Counted from the first letter of the stretch, positions 49,336 to 63,042 are shown. The stretch is DNA of 64,000 nucleotides from Neodontobutis hainanensis (GCA_024349245.1 JALDNG010000041.1:4913501-4977500), one strand, 5' to 3'. The notes: a model not told the origin generated them from the letters alone. A program made the numbers and translations.

Positions 49336-49800
49336 CAAGGCAAGGCAAGTTAATTTATATAGCACAATTCATACATACAGAAATTCAAAGTGCTTTACAA
49401 AAAGAAGAGATATTTAAAACACAAATCCAATCAATAAAATAAATAAAATTAATTAATCACTTAAAAGGTGTTACAGAGGATGTTTTTCGAGACAAACGAG
49501 AGCTTTTGAAATGAGCGCATGCGTAAGAATAGACCCCTCCTTCACAGCTCAGTGTTTGTTTACTACAGGCCTACACTGTGTCTATTCACTGCTTAGAATC
49601 ATTTCCATTTTTCATTTCACCTGGTAATCTGTTATCAGTTAGTAAAAGGCAGTTTCAACCTCTTTAAAATAAAACCTAAAGAGAGGAGTGCAAATAAAAC
49701 ACTTTTAGATGTAATATAAACAGTTAAACACAACCGTTTTCAGCCTAGACTTGAACATTGTCAGAGTAGAGGCCTGTCTCTCCTCCTCAAGGGCAAACTA
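49336..49800 (-). repeat. Common teleost interspersed repeat (atttatatagcaca type)
   Basis: aaggcaagttaatttatata, gcacaattcatacatacaga and aattcaaagtgctttacaaa form a block very common in fish genomes. Read on the minus strand it ends in gctatataaatt...cttgcc, an L2-like 3' tail. The body may continue to gccctt-like sequence near 49790 (cagcctagacttgaacattg; agagtagaggcctgtctctc). The boundaries are approximate and the family is unnamed here. Confidence 0.6.
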
Positions 49801-52426
49801 AACTCAAATCCATGCCCTAATGGCTGACTTATTAAAGGAATTGTAAAATTCATTCATTCAGTTGCATGCCACAGACACCTACCTGCCTCATGACTGGCTC
49901 AGTGGAGGCAGCATTCTCTACATGTGAACATGAAAATGGCAAACAAAAATACACCTGTGATAAAGTTTTGGCTTTAGTAAAGGCTGACTCTGATTCTGAG
50001 GGAGAACATCTGCCTTTAGAGTCGTTTGAGCTGAGTGAAGCAATGCTGCGGGTGTACTCGCCGTGGCCGCGGTAGAGACAGGGAGGTCGGGAATAATGCG
50101 ACTTCCAGTGACAGCCGTGTGGGAGAAATACGTGTTGTTCATCCTGACACTTTACCCAGTCGAGGCAAGGGTAAACAGAGTCGGTGTGGACACGCTACTA
50201 AAAACAGGGATAGTAAAGAAAGTGATGGCTGTGTGCTGTGCCTTGCAATGAGAGGTCCCACACTAAAAAAATACAAACTCTGCTACTTCGATGAATAAGA
50301 ACCGATAAAGCTACTGCAACCAAACACCTACAGTACATGTTTATATGTCTCATATCTATTATCAAACATTTTACTACTTATGGTAAATTATTCATTATAG
50401 TTATACTGTAGTTTACTAATGTTGCTTTACAAGTTACTGTTATTAGTCATTTATTTTCAGAAAAAGACGTAATATGTTCGTCATTCTGTATGTACTGTAA
50501 ATAACATAACGGCCAATATATAACGCGATGGTAGGCAAATTAGATGCAAATTAGATGCATAAAATTATTTCACTCATATACTTTGGATCATACCTAACAT
50601 TTTTCTAGTTCAGAGTAGGACTCTATCTCTTATCATCTTCAAACCACAGCCTTTTGAATTTTGGATCTCAAAAATGAGTATTTTTAAAAATAAACGCTGG
50701 CGCCTAAAGGGTAAATGTTATTAATCATTAATAGTGGCTAATGTGACAATGTCTCAAAGGAAGTCAAAAATATAATGAGACCATGTGACTCAAATCAAGG
50801 AAGTAATCAAAAATCAGCTACTGGACAAGACTACTAGTTAATAGAACATTATGTAACTATGGAAACTGTGAGTGACAATTATACAATTATCAGTCACACG
50901 CTTTTAGTTTACACTGAATAAAAAAGGCCCTTCTGTGAAAAGCACGTTTCTTTTGTGTTTTGTCTCACATCCAGAAACACTGATGGACTCTTAGTTTAAA
51001 CTTTCCCAAAGCTCTTTAGAAATATATAAACATTTATAAATCTGTTGGACTGAGCTTCCAACGGGGAATCGCTTGACTTTGTGCTTCTCAGTCAGGCCAA
51101 GTTTTGTCTAATCTAAGTTTTGTAGAAGGTATTGTTGAAAGTAAGCATTATTAAATAATTATTAATTATTAATTGGACCTTTTTTATTTTCTCTCCTGCA
51201 TGTTTCAGCAATTTGTCGTTCCTATATTCAAATAAGAGAGGCCTTTACCGCAAGGTTACAGCAGACCTGACTAAGGGCTAGACTCTGTCCCTTCAGTAAA
51301 AAGCTGTCCCTCATTTATATTATTCATTACAATACAGCCATCAAACCCAGACAAGGCTTCAGCGTGGCCTCTGCTCTCAGATTTATGAAGGTCTCCTGAT
51401 GGATGCCCTCCGCACAGATTCACTTAAGTGATCGATACAGTTATGAATATGGCTCAGCTTGGTGTAGTAATAAAATTATTCCACTCTCCTCTGGCCCAGG
51501 GAGGGTCCTGTGGGCACAGCAGGGCCTTGTATGGACCGCTTTATGTTTTCACAACAAGGTCACACTAAAGCAGTTCTGGTAGAAGCACTTAGTGATAATT
51601 CAAGAACGTGATTCTGCCAGCCCATTAAGAGTGCACATGCACAGCGGGGAGTGGCAGCCCTCGGTGGATAACTAGAAACATGAGACAGAAGAGACTGAGG
51701 TCAGATCTGCAGTTTTCAAATCTGAGACTGGTGCGAGACGTTTTGAAGGATTCAGAAATGCAAACACAAATCTAATCACATGACTGAGAACCTCCACAGA
51801 CTCGGTGTCACAGTAAAAATGTATGTAATGGTTTATACATATAGTTACCTAAACTGGGAAACCAGCCTGGGACCTTATAGGTTAAGTGTGTCTAATACAG
51901 AACACAACTTGTCTGTCCTTATGACAAGATCTCATGACTCATCTTAAAATAGGTGTGTGTCTACAGTAAACAGTGCCTACAGTGTGTGTGCTGTGTGTGA
52001 CACTGGGACTCCTTGAGACACCTTGACCAGTCTTCTACAGTGAGGGGCAGGGACAGGACAGTGTCAGTCGTCTGTCAGAGCCCTGGTCCTTCAAGGGCTT
52101 TCAGACAAGAGTCAAGTCTGAATTCAACACAGCTAATTTAATTACATAAAAGTTCAGACTGTGACTAAGGTTTAGCACATTAGAGTCAGGCTTCATTGAA
52201 CTAATTATGTTATTGAACACAAAGCAGCATCCAAGGTGATCTTCTGCAATGCAATGCTTTTCTTGTTTGTTACAGGTAAATACCATGTTCTTCAATAATA
52301 TCAGGAAGAACAGGATCCACTATTTAAACAGTAAACACCCCCACAGCTTCATCAGACTTTAAAAAACACAAATCACATGTGTGCATAAAAAAGATAACGC
52401 AAGTCATTGTAACTGAAGCTAAAATA

Positions 52427-52467
52427 TAAAATATATATATAAAATATAGCTATATATATATACTTGA
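52427..52467. repeat. AT-rich (TA)n-like tract
   Basis: Alternating taaaatatatatataaaata and gctatatatatatac, partly self-complementary. A low-complexity sequence in intron 1. Confidence 0.8.
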
Positions 52468-52858
52468 TATCTAAAATAATAAATAAAACAATATCTAGCC
52501 CCTACCTGCCTATGGTCTGTGGCTTTGACAAATAAAAATACTTGGGTAGCTCTAGAAGAAGAACCCACTCAGCAGGAATCTTACCTGGGTAAAGTACATA
52601 TTGGTTCTCAGAATGATATAGATGATGCTAAAGAGAACCTATACACCTGTCAGATGTGCAACAACCTGCTGTGTTAATGAGACCCTGAGTTCTGACTCAC
52701 AGGCTTCGGGTGTGAAATATAACCCCTTTTGTTACAACAGTTTTGAGTTAGAAAACGATTGGGCTACAGCATTAATAATGGATAACAACGAGCACACCGA
52801 CTGGACATGAATGTTAGCCTCAAGATTCTGTGTCAAACCATCAGACAAACTGAACTTC

Positions 52859-52918
52859 ACCCAGTAAACCCAGTAAAAACCAGTAAACCCAGTAAAACCA
52901 GGAAACCCAGTAAAAAAC
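52859..52918. repeat. Minisatellite, unit of 8-10 bases
   Basis: About six imperfect copies of ccagtaaac with variable A-run length (ccagtaaacccagtaaaaa). An open frame crosses it as a low-complexity PVNPVKTSKPSK sequence and is not coding. Confidence 0.85.
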
Positions 52919-54646
52919 TTTCACTCAGGATATCAATTTTCTTATATAGATTGCTAAATATCCTAAAATTTACATGTTGGATTTTCTTTTTTGTCTTTTT
53001 ATGGGACTTATATCTATGCTCAACAATGTAAATGACAAATTAATTGCCCATCAGAGACATATTTATGCTACTGATTGGTTAAATTTTACACCAATTATTA
53101 CTTTCTGTAACGTTACCCAGCCCAGTGTCCTGTGGGTTATTTTCCCATCATCCATTGCACACACCAAGGGTCTCGTTTGACACAGACTAAAAGATATAGT
53201 GCGCACATGTCTTCCTTACAGAGGTGACAGGAGTCATCGTTTTTGAGCTGCCACTTCAGGCTAATCACTAGCACTGTGCCCTGAGCGCACTCGGCAATTT
53301 AAAGGTCTATAAAGTGGGCCAAATCACAGAGAGCTGCAGCAGTAATGCCACGGGACGGTATGCAAAACTGGAGCAAGGCGTTTAGAAGCAGTCAAGAGAA
53401 GCTGACAAGAATACGAGAGGAAAGCAGAAAAGCAACGAGTTTGATCTATTGAGACTGTGACAAGCATGTGGACACTGCATAGGAAGCTCCGAATGCCACA
53501 AAGCAACACAGGAATCACTCCATAGCCTTCATTCAGCCACTACTCTGAACACAGTGCCACTATTACCACAACAGAACACATTTAGATCACAATTTCTCAA
53601 TTAGTCATAATTCTGACAGTGTACACACTTGAATGTTCCCAGATGTGGATATAAAAAACAGAAGCATACATTTGAGTGAGATTGTCAATTTGGCTTGTAT
53701 CCATTCCCAAGTCAACCCAGCGCAAACACCACACGTCTTTAGTGTTGGCTTGTCATGTAGCAGTCAGCGTTATTTGCACAAGCTGCTGAAGAATTACAAA
53801 CTCAGCCTAAATGTATTACGGCTGCTCTGCACAATGAGAAACTGTTTAACTCTCCTTCCTGGTTCTGTTGGTGCGGTGCAGTGCAGAGCAGGTGTTCGAA
53901 ATGGTCTTGAGTCATTAAGAACATTTTAAACCTGAATGTGTATTTAAGTGTTCAGGTTGAGCTGGAAAGACTACAGAGTTAGATTACTAGATTTTATTTT
54001 GCTCCAGGGTTTGGATGTGGGCGGAGAGAGCTGCAGGCTTGCATTGGACTGGGCTGTCAAAAGAAAAGAAGCTGGACAATGGGCTCAGACAGAGACAGAA
54101 TGGATAATACAACTGAGGATAAAGGACCTTCAGATTCTGAGTGACTGTGAAAGACTGGACGACACATGCTTGATGAAAGATTTCAACAGATTTGACTTGT
54201 GCACTAAATATTCCATGTTATACCTGCTCAAAATACAGGATCATATTCACATTCTGTAAAAAACAGTTTCAGCACCTTTTTGAATGTCTCATTGTAGTCT
54301 CTGAATTAAAAAACACACTGTTCTTGAGGCCTCGGGACAAAGCATAACAAAAATGTTTTTCTTCAAAACCAGAAGGAGGCCCCAGGGAAGACCTAGGGTA
54401 CTCTGGAGGGACTTTGTTTCTCAGCTGGCCAGGGATTATCTCAGCGGTATTTCCCCAAGAAAACAGGAGGAAGTGTCTGGGGAGCGGGAAGCTACCCCAA
54501 AACCTGGCCCCTGATAAGCAGAAAGAACTGAAGGAGATAACTGCCATAAAAATCAGTGCTGCCAAGAATAACTTACTTCTAGTTAGATTTGTTAATGTAT
54601 CTTTCCCCAGTTTATTGTACTGGATTTGACACAGACTCTGTCCCTA

Positions 54647-54973
54647 AAGCCTTGTTTCCACTGGAATGGAACTAGTCAGGTACGACTTTGGTGACCTTTA
54701 GTGGCTCGGTGCCAACCGTGTGGTTTGCTGAGTTTGAAGCGACTGCAGTCGGCTGAAGAGCGAAGAGCTAGGGCAACAGTCTCTCACAAGGAGCTGGGAT
54801 TGTTCTTAAAAAACATACTTAAAAAAAGCAAAGAAATATAGAAGTTGTTTGTTCTTGCTGTTTACGTTGAAGACACCTCGGCACAGAGGAAAAGTCTTTT
54901 CAGGGGGTTACCTGTGTCGAACTGTGCCGTACCGACCTGACCTGTACCATACCAGTCAGTGGAAATGGGACTT
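54647..54973. mobile_element. MITE-like non-autonomous DNA transposon
   Basis: About 327 bases with imperfect terminal inverted repeats: aagccttgtttccactg on the left, and aagtcccatttccactg when the right end is reverse-complemented (12-13 of 17 match, the last nine identical). The inner edges are rich in ggtac/gtacc motifs (caggtacgac; gccgtaccgacctg). This fits a class of fish MITE beginning with gtttccactg. There is no open frame for a transposase. A target-site duplication could not be fixed, so the superfamily is undecided. Confidence 0.55.
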
Positions 54974-57900
54974 AAAAGTTAACTAATATAACATTTGCCT
55001 TCTTTCCACTGATAGCTTCTTCATATATAAACCCAAGATACTTTAAGGAATTGGAAAATCATTTGTTATGGGCAAATGGGGCCTAAAATCAGCCTTTATG
55101 CTGCGCAGTGTGCTCCAGGGTGAACATGGCTGAGTGAAAAGGCAGACTGAGAGAAGTAGTCAGGAGAATGGAGTATTAAGTGACATAAAAGCGATATCAC
55201 AGACAGAGGGATGTTACCGAAGGGCATTCAGTGAAGAGGGGTGAAGGGGAGGGAGGCACAGCCCATGAAATCTGATCTCACCCTGGAGCCTACAGTTACA
55301 GGGTCCCTCTGCAACAAGCAGCTCCACAAACACACAATAACTGCAGCGTGGATGGACACGCGCAAATCAAACGTCACATCTGCTCGTGGCTTTTATCGTT
55401 CAGCAAAGACGTCTCCCCTGCTCCCTTCTGACCAGGCAGCGCAATTCTTTTTTCTTCTTCTTCCAAATCAATAGTGTAATAGACTTTCTTTCTTCTCCTC
55501 CCTCCATCTGTGCACGCAAGCTCTAAACAGCATCTGCATAAATACACAGCTTCAAGTGGGGGCATGTCTGCAGCGTTCACAAGACCATCTAATGATCCAC
55601 TGATGGAATATTCATGTCTCTGTAAATGGGAATGCTCTGACTCAAGGCTTGCAATGTAGATGTTTGTGAAACTCACTTTTTAATGTCTCATCACTAATTC
55701 AGGCCTTGTATCAATTCACGTTGATATTTTCTTAGAAATATCCCGGACATGAAATAAAAATGCACCCACAGTGTTTACTCAGTTTGGCCAAAATGAGGGC
55801 TTACACTCTTATTCAAATAACTGTGTGTTAATAAAGACAATTAAACTGTTTTAATTAAATATCAAGTTACACACTGTATGTTTTTGTGTCAGAAGCATAC
55901 CAACCATTATATGCACTTTTTTTTTTTAATGCTTGTGAAAATGTCTGTTTATGCATAGCTACATCAGGCTTATGTATCGGAAAAGATGGCTTTCTGTTAC
56001 ATTAACTGTGCACCTATAGAAAACATACCACATAAACAAAGGGACCCAGGTTCCATTCCTGGCTCTGGTCTGTTTTCTCCAGGTTATTGACCCTCTCGTT
56101 TCTAAAAATAATGTTTAAACATCAACAAAATGTGTTCATACCACCTTTTATTTTCCAAACACAACATCCTTCCTCTAAAAATACTTAATACCAAAACTTA
56201 ACGGCACAATACAGTGCAACAATGTTTCATAGAGGCTGAACTGGCGATACAATACAAAAGATCTAAATTGATTAAGCTACTTAAGCATCTTAGCGAACAA
56301 AAGCTACTCACCGCTGACTTACTAGACTTTGCAAACCACCGCACGTCTTTTTCATTCACTGCTTTTTTCTTTTCTTGCCCGGTCAAATCTGAGCCCAGGC
56401 TTTTCCTCTCACTTGCACAAAGTTATAAAATATGATTGTACAGATGAATAGACGGACAATGACGTTGACTAATTCATACAGTGTACACAACTGTACACCT
56501 CATCCATCTTGTCCTGCTCCTCATTAGTATCTATGTGTCATTTTTGAAACAGCCTACTGCCTTTCCGCCTATCTCCAGCCTCTCAAGACTTGACACTGCT
56601 GCCGTTTTCTGGAGCAAATCCATCCAGTGCAAATGCAGTCCAATAACAAGGGTAGCCCAAGGGTAGAGACCCCAAGCAGGCAGGCCACAAGAGTAAAAGC
56701 AGGAAAAAGGATGGCTGTAATGGATCAATTTGACTTTCACAAAAAAGCTCAATAAGATAAAATAAGATGTAAGGCCAATATTCCTCACACTGTATATATT
56801 CCCCTTATGGCAGACTCTAAGCCTAAATAGATTAGTATGAAAATTATATTTCACAGTACAAGCAAGTGATACAATGAAATGTTCATCAGGTCTATGGATG
56901 GAAAAAATGTGTCTGTACTCAAACAAAGATGCACAATAGTAGTTAATTTACAGTTATGTTTTACATGATTGTTTTCAGTACTGTGTTTACATGTGAGGGA
57001 GGTTTTGAGTTGTATAATGTTCAGTCAATCACAGCCCCCCTCAAAAAAGCAGCAAATCAATCTACAAGAGGATAAAGTTTGCGCAAAAGCCATTCAAAAT
57101 GCCAGGTTAGACTTTTTTTTTCGCAAACATTCTGAAAATCCTACCTACTATGCCTTTAATAATTCATTATACGCAATAGCACAACAACATTTAAGAAAAT
57201 AAAAGCTCACAAAATATACAAATACAGTGTTCTAGCTTCACCTAAAATAATAAGAAACCTTAAGTGGCTTTAAGACATGGTTAACTCAAAAAGGTAATTA
57301 AAAGTCATCTTATCATCATCAGAATCACAAGCTTTTAATCTGAAGAGCCCATAAACAGCATTCACAGATGCATCATCATGAGCAGTCAGACTGAAGCCGA
57401 GACGTAAAGGAACAGCCGGAGGACAGGAATCAGCTGTGTGAGCGAAGGAGAATGAACTCAGGCTCCCCACTGTAACACCGAGCCCCGCTGCTGACATTTG
57501 GCATTGATTGTGTAGTTTTATAGGCATTCGTCAGTTGAAGCCTTACAGACAATTTACACAGAGTCTGGCAGCTACCGGGGCCGAGGGGGGGAGTCCTGAC
57601 TTTGATCTGTGCCCGCTTTTTCCCTACAGCTAAATGGGAAACCCTGGAAACACACAGACCGACAGGTGATGCACTGCTAATTGGGTCCAAGTAAAAAAAA
57701 TAGTTAATGCAATAGGACTGTAGACGGAGGTGGTTATAGTGGTGAACCGACAAAGGGGAAAGAATGGAAGAAATGAGCTGGAAACAACAGGCATTACAAA
57801 AACTGCCTCACTACATAACAGAAGAGCTTGATTGGAAACAGGTTAATTTGGGAAAAGCCTGAAATATCCTCTCAGGAGGAATCAGCCACAAATGAACAAT

Positions 57901-60119
57901 CGTAATTATTATAATTCAGCAACATTGCAGTTAAGTGCTTAGTTTGTTCCTTTGATATATCTCCTAGTTTTTGTGACACTATCAATACATACTGTAAGGT
58001 TACTCAAGCTGAGTTTAGAGTTGTCAGTGGCCATAAGGTTGTGGTTCGAGGACTTGGCATAACACATATTCAAGAATGCAAGAGGCAAACAGAAACACTG
58101 TGGTGGTTATCATTTGAGAGGTTTTTGTTGTGTTTATTTGTGTTGTGTATACACGTTCCAATCTGCATCTCTTCACCCCAGTCTTACTCGGTGGGTCCAA
58201 AATTCCCCCAGGTCTTTCACTAATGGACAGCAAGCGCACGCAAACAACCCCCATCTGAAAAACCACTGTTTCCATCCACATCAAACACACCGGACTTAGA
58301 AAGAGGCAGCCTGTTTGACTCTCACTGGGCAGCGGCTGAGGGTTGTTTAACCACTACAGCCATTGCCAACTGAGCAACACTGCGCTGGAAGTATATGGCA
58401 TCATAAGTTGAATCTGTACTGAAGGAAATGACAACCCCAGTGAACAAATATTAACACAAATATATATATCTAATGCAAGCGTGAACATTCATTGTTCCTC
58501 CCTGACAGTCAGGAACAATATAATGGGTCAGAGCCGGTTGCAGTGGCCCAATAAGAGTGTGTTTAGCCCCCAGCTGGCACGTAAGACAGATCCGTTCCCC
58601 TTCCCTCCGCTTCTCCCCCTCTTTTCATGCTTTTCTGCCCCATCCTTTCCATCACTCCAGGCCTGAGGTAACCCAGGCTTTTACTGCCAACAGGGGGGCT
58701 ATGCTCACTCCTCCCTTTCCTTCAGTGTGAAAAGAGGGTCATTGTGCCGCACCGGACCACGGTAAGGTATGCAGGCTTGGCTGTGCCATTCACAGATTAC
58801 CATTCACAGACTCCTTTAAAAGTGTTTCCTAAATACCCACAACCATCATTCTTTCCTTTTCACCTCCACTGCTCACTGAAACACGCTCATGGAAGGACAT
58901 CCCACAGAGCAAGAGCTGCGCCTAAAAGGCACTGCTATATAAAAAAAGAACATATTCTCACATATTTACTGTGCAGAACATTTGAGTAAAAAAGAACTAA
59001 TTGAATGGCAATGACTTCATCTGTAAAGGTTTCTTAGGGACACAGAGCCCTTTTCACAACGGCCAGCATTTCAACCAGTTATTTAAACACAGCTGTAAAT
59101 CAGTCACATGTGATGTCAGCTGTAACCACACTTTAAAATATAGTTTCTAAAAAGGCAACACATAAAAAAGACATCCAGTAAAAACACTCCAAAACAGAAC
59201 TTACACATCCTCAAATATAACCACTCATGTCTCCAGTTTGTGGTTGTGTCTGTCTAAAAATACAGCTACAGATAGTACTAAGAGTCTGGACAATCCAACC
59301 ATTGAGGGCCTTGTGCTCAGGGATCATAATAATTCTCTAATTTAGTGACAGGTTTCTCTTTCTGTGAATTTACAATTAGTGATCCAGTGCCTGGAGTAAA
59401 TCTTGCCATTTTCAGTTTCTGCCTTTTTACAAAGCAGAACACACAGCTTCTGTTTTAAATACTGAGCTCAGTAAAACTTCCACCAGATAATGTTTGTTAA
59501 CGGGTGCAACATTGAAAATATATGTAACAATTATGTAGTAAGATTTACTTCACCATCATAAATAATGTTTGCAACTTATGGGAATATTTTGTTCAAAGGA
59601 AATATATTAGACTTCTAGGGAAGAATACCTTAAATGTGATCAACAACCTGCATAATTCTTGTTGTAAGTTTTTTTTTTTGTATTTTTTAATTATTGATGC
59701 ATCATTTGCCGCGCTTGACCTACAATAAAGATCATTTATCCAACAAAACTACAACCCAAGTGCGCTTCAAATACTGCCAGTCTACCATGTACGTGAAGCT
59801 TCTGTTTAACCATTTTCAAAAGCGACATGCTGGAGGCTAAAGCTTGTTACTCTAAGTGCGTGTTAAAATTTGTGAGCTTTTACACCTATTTTCTGCACTG
59901 CTTTTTAATACTAACTGCAGCAATGTGTTTTTGGTTCATTCTTTTTTTGTATTCACAGTTTCTTGTCAAGGCCTCGAAGATCCGCTTTTCTCTCTCTTCC
60001 CTTGTGCAAAACTTGAAGTCATAAAGGTTCACAAAGTGAGATAATATGAGAGTTCTCTGCTTCAATACAGTCATGGTGGTCGTAATATGATTTTACACTA
60101 CTATACATGGATATACACT

Positions 60120-60665
60120 ACCTGCAGCCACTACCGAAGGCAAAGCCGCCTCAAGGTACAAGTGTAAAGCGGATGTGCCATTGTGCGAGTTTCTGTTACG
60201 CAACGGGAGAGAGTTCTTCCCATCTGCGCTTCTCTGCAGCCCCCGCATCTCGGACCAATGAAGCGTGAAACGACAGCTCTGCCTTGCACCCTGCCTCCCT
60301 CAGCCTTCCTCACAACACCGGCCCACTCATCATTATTATCACCCACCTCCCACCGAAACAACACTGCATTCTCCTGACGACACTCTGGATGTCGGAAACG
60401 CACTTGAGCCTAAAATGAAATCAGTATTTATAGCAGCGCTGACCATCACCTTTAACTGTGAACATTACGCCTGTCTGGTCTCGGGCTTAGACCACTCCGC
60501 GGGGCGTCCAAACAACATTTCACTTCTTATGTTCAAATTCCAGATTATCCCACTAAATGCATTGCCGTCTGCAACACATCCCCCTCCTCCACTATTGCCC
60601 ATCTCCGACCCTGTGATCCCAACTCGCCTAGAACTCCCCGCAGGGCTCATTGTTGTGGAAAAGAT
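60120..60665. promoter_or_regulatory. GC- and CpG-richer block in intron 1 (candidate regulatory)
   Basis: Compared with the AT-rich surroundings this block has many CpG dinucleotides (for example ctgttacgcaacgg, catctcggaccaatgaagcg, gggcgtcca), a CCAAT in the context ggaccaatg, and no recognised repeat. It lies about 2.4 kb downstream of the exon 1 donor. Open frames on both strands (up to 134 codons) show no known protein. It may be an intronic promoter or alternative first exon, or simply conserved noncoding DNA. Confidence 0.3.
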
Positions 60666-61804
60666 GTAAAAACAAAGAGAGCAGACAGTGCAGTGATAAT
60701 CCTAAACATATAGCAGCTGGGGATTCAGTCACGCTCTCGGTGTTTTTACTGCTCATCACAATCTCAAATGTTTTTAAAGGAAAGAGTTTTGGAGTATTGG
60801 TGTTACTTGTCATCACGGAAGGTAATTAAAAGAGATAAGCTTTCACTGCAAATATGCCCGATGCGGTTTTCCGGACAGGATGATGAGTGCATCCTGTCTG
60901 GGAAAAACATTTTAGCGGATTCTGCTGGGGCCACCGTTTCAGAGGCGATATCAAATCAATGAGTTATACATGAACACTGACCTGTTTGGGATATTCAGTC
61001 AATAGTCAGTATTATGTTTTTGTTTGTAAGGCTTAGCCAGAATGATGAGTAATAGTCTTAGTTCAATTTCACAAGCAAAACAATAAAGATGGGGCATAAC
61101 TAAAATTACCTATTACCTGACCCTTTATCTTTGAATAAAAGATATTGTTGGACATCACATGACCCTCTGATCTACTCACTGTAGACTAGCAGTACTCCCT
61201 CGTCTGTTTTTTTATCTTGGAACTATAGCAGGTATCTGATGCCAGGACCCTGCAGTCCGTCTGGTCCAGCAGGGCACTAGTCCCAAATCTGTTACAATAC
61301 AGTGAGAACAAACTACTACTGTCCTCAACAGCAGAAAGCCTTAGAGTGACCACAACCCAAACTGTGCCAAACCATAACTGTAGCTTATCTTTGTCCTGAA
61401 GACTGGATTTGTTAGTTCAGTTTTTGCTTTCTTGTGGTCTGTGTAGAAGAAAACAGTGATATGCATAGTTTTAAGCTGGAATTTAGAAAAACTCGGGTCC
61501 AAAATAGACTTTAGTCTGCCTAAATGTGCAGGATGAAATATGTTCAAAAAGCAAAAAGCAATAATAGCTTGCCAGGAAAATGTCGGTGAACATACCTCAC
61601 ACATACATTTGGTGGAAAACTATAACGTCACAATGGCTTCAAAGCCTCTTCAATATTATATCCCGCATGTCTAGACCATATTGTATTGTGTTATGAAAAA
61701 TATTGTGGCCTCTGGTTCATTGTAGCTTCAGACACAGCTGCACAGACAGTGATCCGGAATTATTTTGATTAATAACATACTGGAGAAAAAACTTGAATGT
61801 TAAG

Positions 61805-62191
61805 TATATTACTATACTATATAGTGCTGTTAGGGGTCATGGGTGACTGGAGCCTATCCCAGCAGCTTTGGGCCTGAGGCGGGGTACACCCTGGACAGTG
61901 GCCGGTTAGTCGCAGGTCTGACATTTAGGGACAGACAGTGACAGACAACATTCACTCTCACATTCATTCACTAGGGACACTTTAGATCTGCCAATTAACC
62001 TGTACATGCATGTCTTTGGACGGTGGGAGGAAGCCGGAGTACCCAGCGAGAACCCATGATATCACAGGGAGGGCATGCAGACTCCTCACAGAAAGACCGG
62101 AGTCTACCGAGGATGTTCAAGTCGGCCGGGGTTTGAACCCACATCTTTCTTGCTGTGATGTAGGACTGCTAACCACTCTGCCTGGTAATAT
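61805..62191 (-). mobile_element. Longest SINE copy, tRNA-derived head present
   Basis: On the minus strand it begins with a tRNA-like head, ccaggcagagtggttagcag (A-box region, 62166-62185). The B box ggttcaaac (62131-62139) follows. The body contains catgcatgtctttgga and ctcacattcattcactaggg on the plus strand, and the 3' part is gggtgtaccccgcctcaggc then tgggataggctccagtcacc. It lacks a clear (ATGA)n tail. The sequence aatgttaag occurs just outside both ends (61796-61804 and 62192-62200), a possible 9-base target-site duplication. An open frame of 74 codons across it is a by-product. Confidence 0.75.
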
Positions 62192-63042
62192 AATGTTAAG
62201 GATAAAAGAAACATGTCATTTATATGCCACATAGTGGATCCCCAAACTGTGTGTGGTTCTTTTATGTTGCGCAGCCTCCATGATGGGAATGTCACTGCAG
62301 AATAACAGGATACAAAGCCGTCCTGATACCTGTCACGCCATAGTACACGGCTGTTGTCTATGATGTTGGCAGCCTGTAGTTACCTAAGGCCTATGTGTTT
62401 ACCTGCAGGCTGCACATCTATCTGTCCTTGTGGTTCTATTATAGGTGCCATGACTGAAGGCTACAATTTAGTGGTTATGGATACTGAAGCTAATTGTTGG
62501 GAATAGCCTGCCTGGGTTCCTTCTGTGCCCGGTCTGAGGTAAAAGCAGGAGAGGAGAGGAGGCAGACAAACACCTGTAAGCTGTAACTGGAATACCATAC
62601 ACCACATGACTCGCTAGAATTGTCTGAGAAAGGCTAGACCTGCATCTTAAAATTGCTGACCGCATTATTGTTCATCCACCCGACTGACATTCCAGGAACA
62701 AGCAGAGGTGAATCTTTTGTCTGTCTCCCACACAAGGCCACGCAGAGGACAAACAATCCTGAGTGTTTGCGTGGACACACAAAATGACACTATCAATTAC
62801 TAACATTTAGTAAGTCTACGGTTTTAAAATCAAAAAAGAAATCATGAATTTAAGGTAGAAATGCCAGAATGATCTCCAGAGGGCTTCAACAAACTGCATT
62901 ACTCAAACTTCCATTCATTTTTTTCCTCCCACACACTCAAACAAGTACTGCATGTTTCTGTGTGGGCTCAGAGGTGTCCTTTGCACTCGAGCCCACCTGC
63001 ACTCAGTAACAACAAAGATAAAAGACCGCAGCAAGCACTCAC

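Larger units (their letters stand above)
19153..63042 (-). other. bcr intron 1 (43.9 kb)
   Basis: A single intron between exon 1 (donor gtgagt) and exon 2 (acceptor cctcacag). It carries most of the mobile elements of the window. The human counterpart is also very long, holds the breakpoints of the e1a2 BCR-ABL1 fusion, and is drawn in gene maps with alternative exons e1' and e2'. No equivalent of those exons could be proved here. Stretches not listed separately (for example 20070-21860, 36120-43250, 50000-52400, 55000-60100 and 62201-63042) show only AT-rich, non-repetitive intron sequence in which I recognise nothing. Confidence 0.95.

Noticed and set aside
52807..53031. Lys/Pro/Ser repeat protein in the 52.8-53.0 kb open frame
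   Set aside because: The repeat peptide is the translation of a short DNA minisatellite, and the remainder is AT-rich hydrophobic sequence without similarity.
58491..58519. Inverted repeat attgttcct / aggaacaat as a functional hairpin
   Set aside because: Only nine pairs with an 11-base loop; common at this size in AT-rich DNA.
62010..62234. 74-codon open frame near 62.1 kb
   Set aside because: It lies across the antisense strand of the SINE copy and starts inside repeat sequence.
62915..63042. Continuation of the exon 1 open frame past the donor as coding sequence
   Set aside because: Similarity to BCR stops exactly at the gtgagt donor, and exon 2 continues the protein in the correct phase. 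The extension is an intron read-through.
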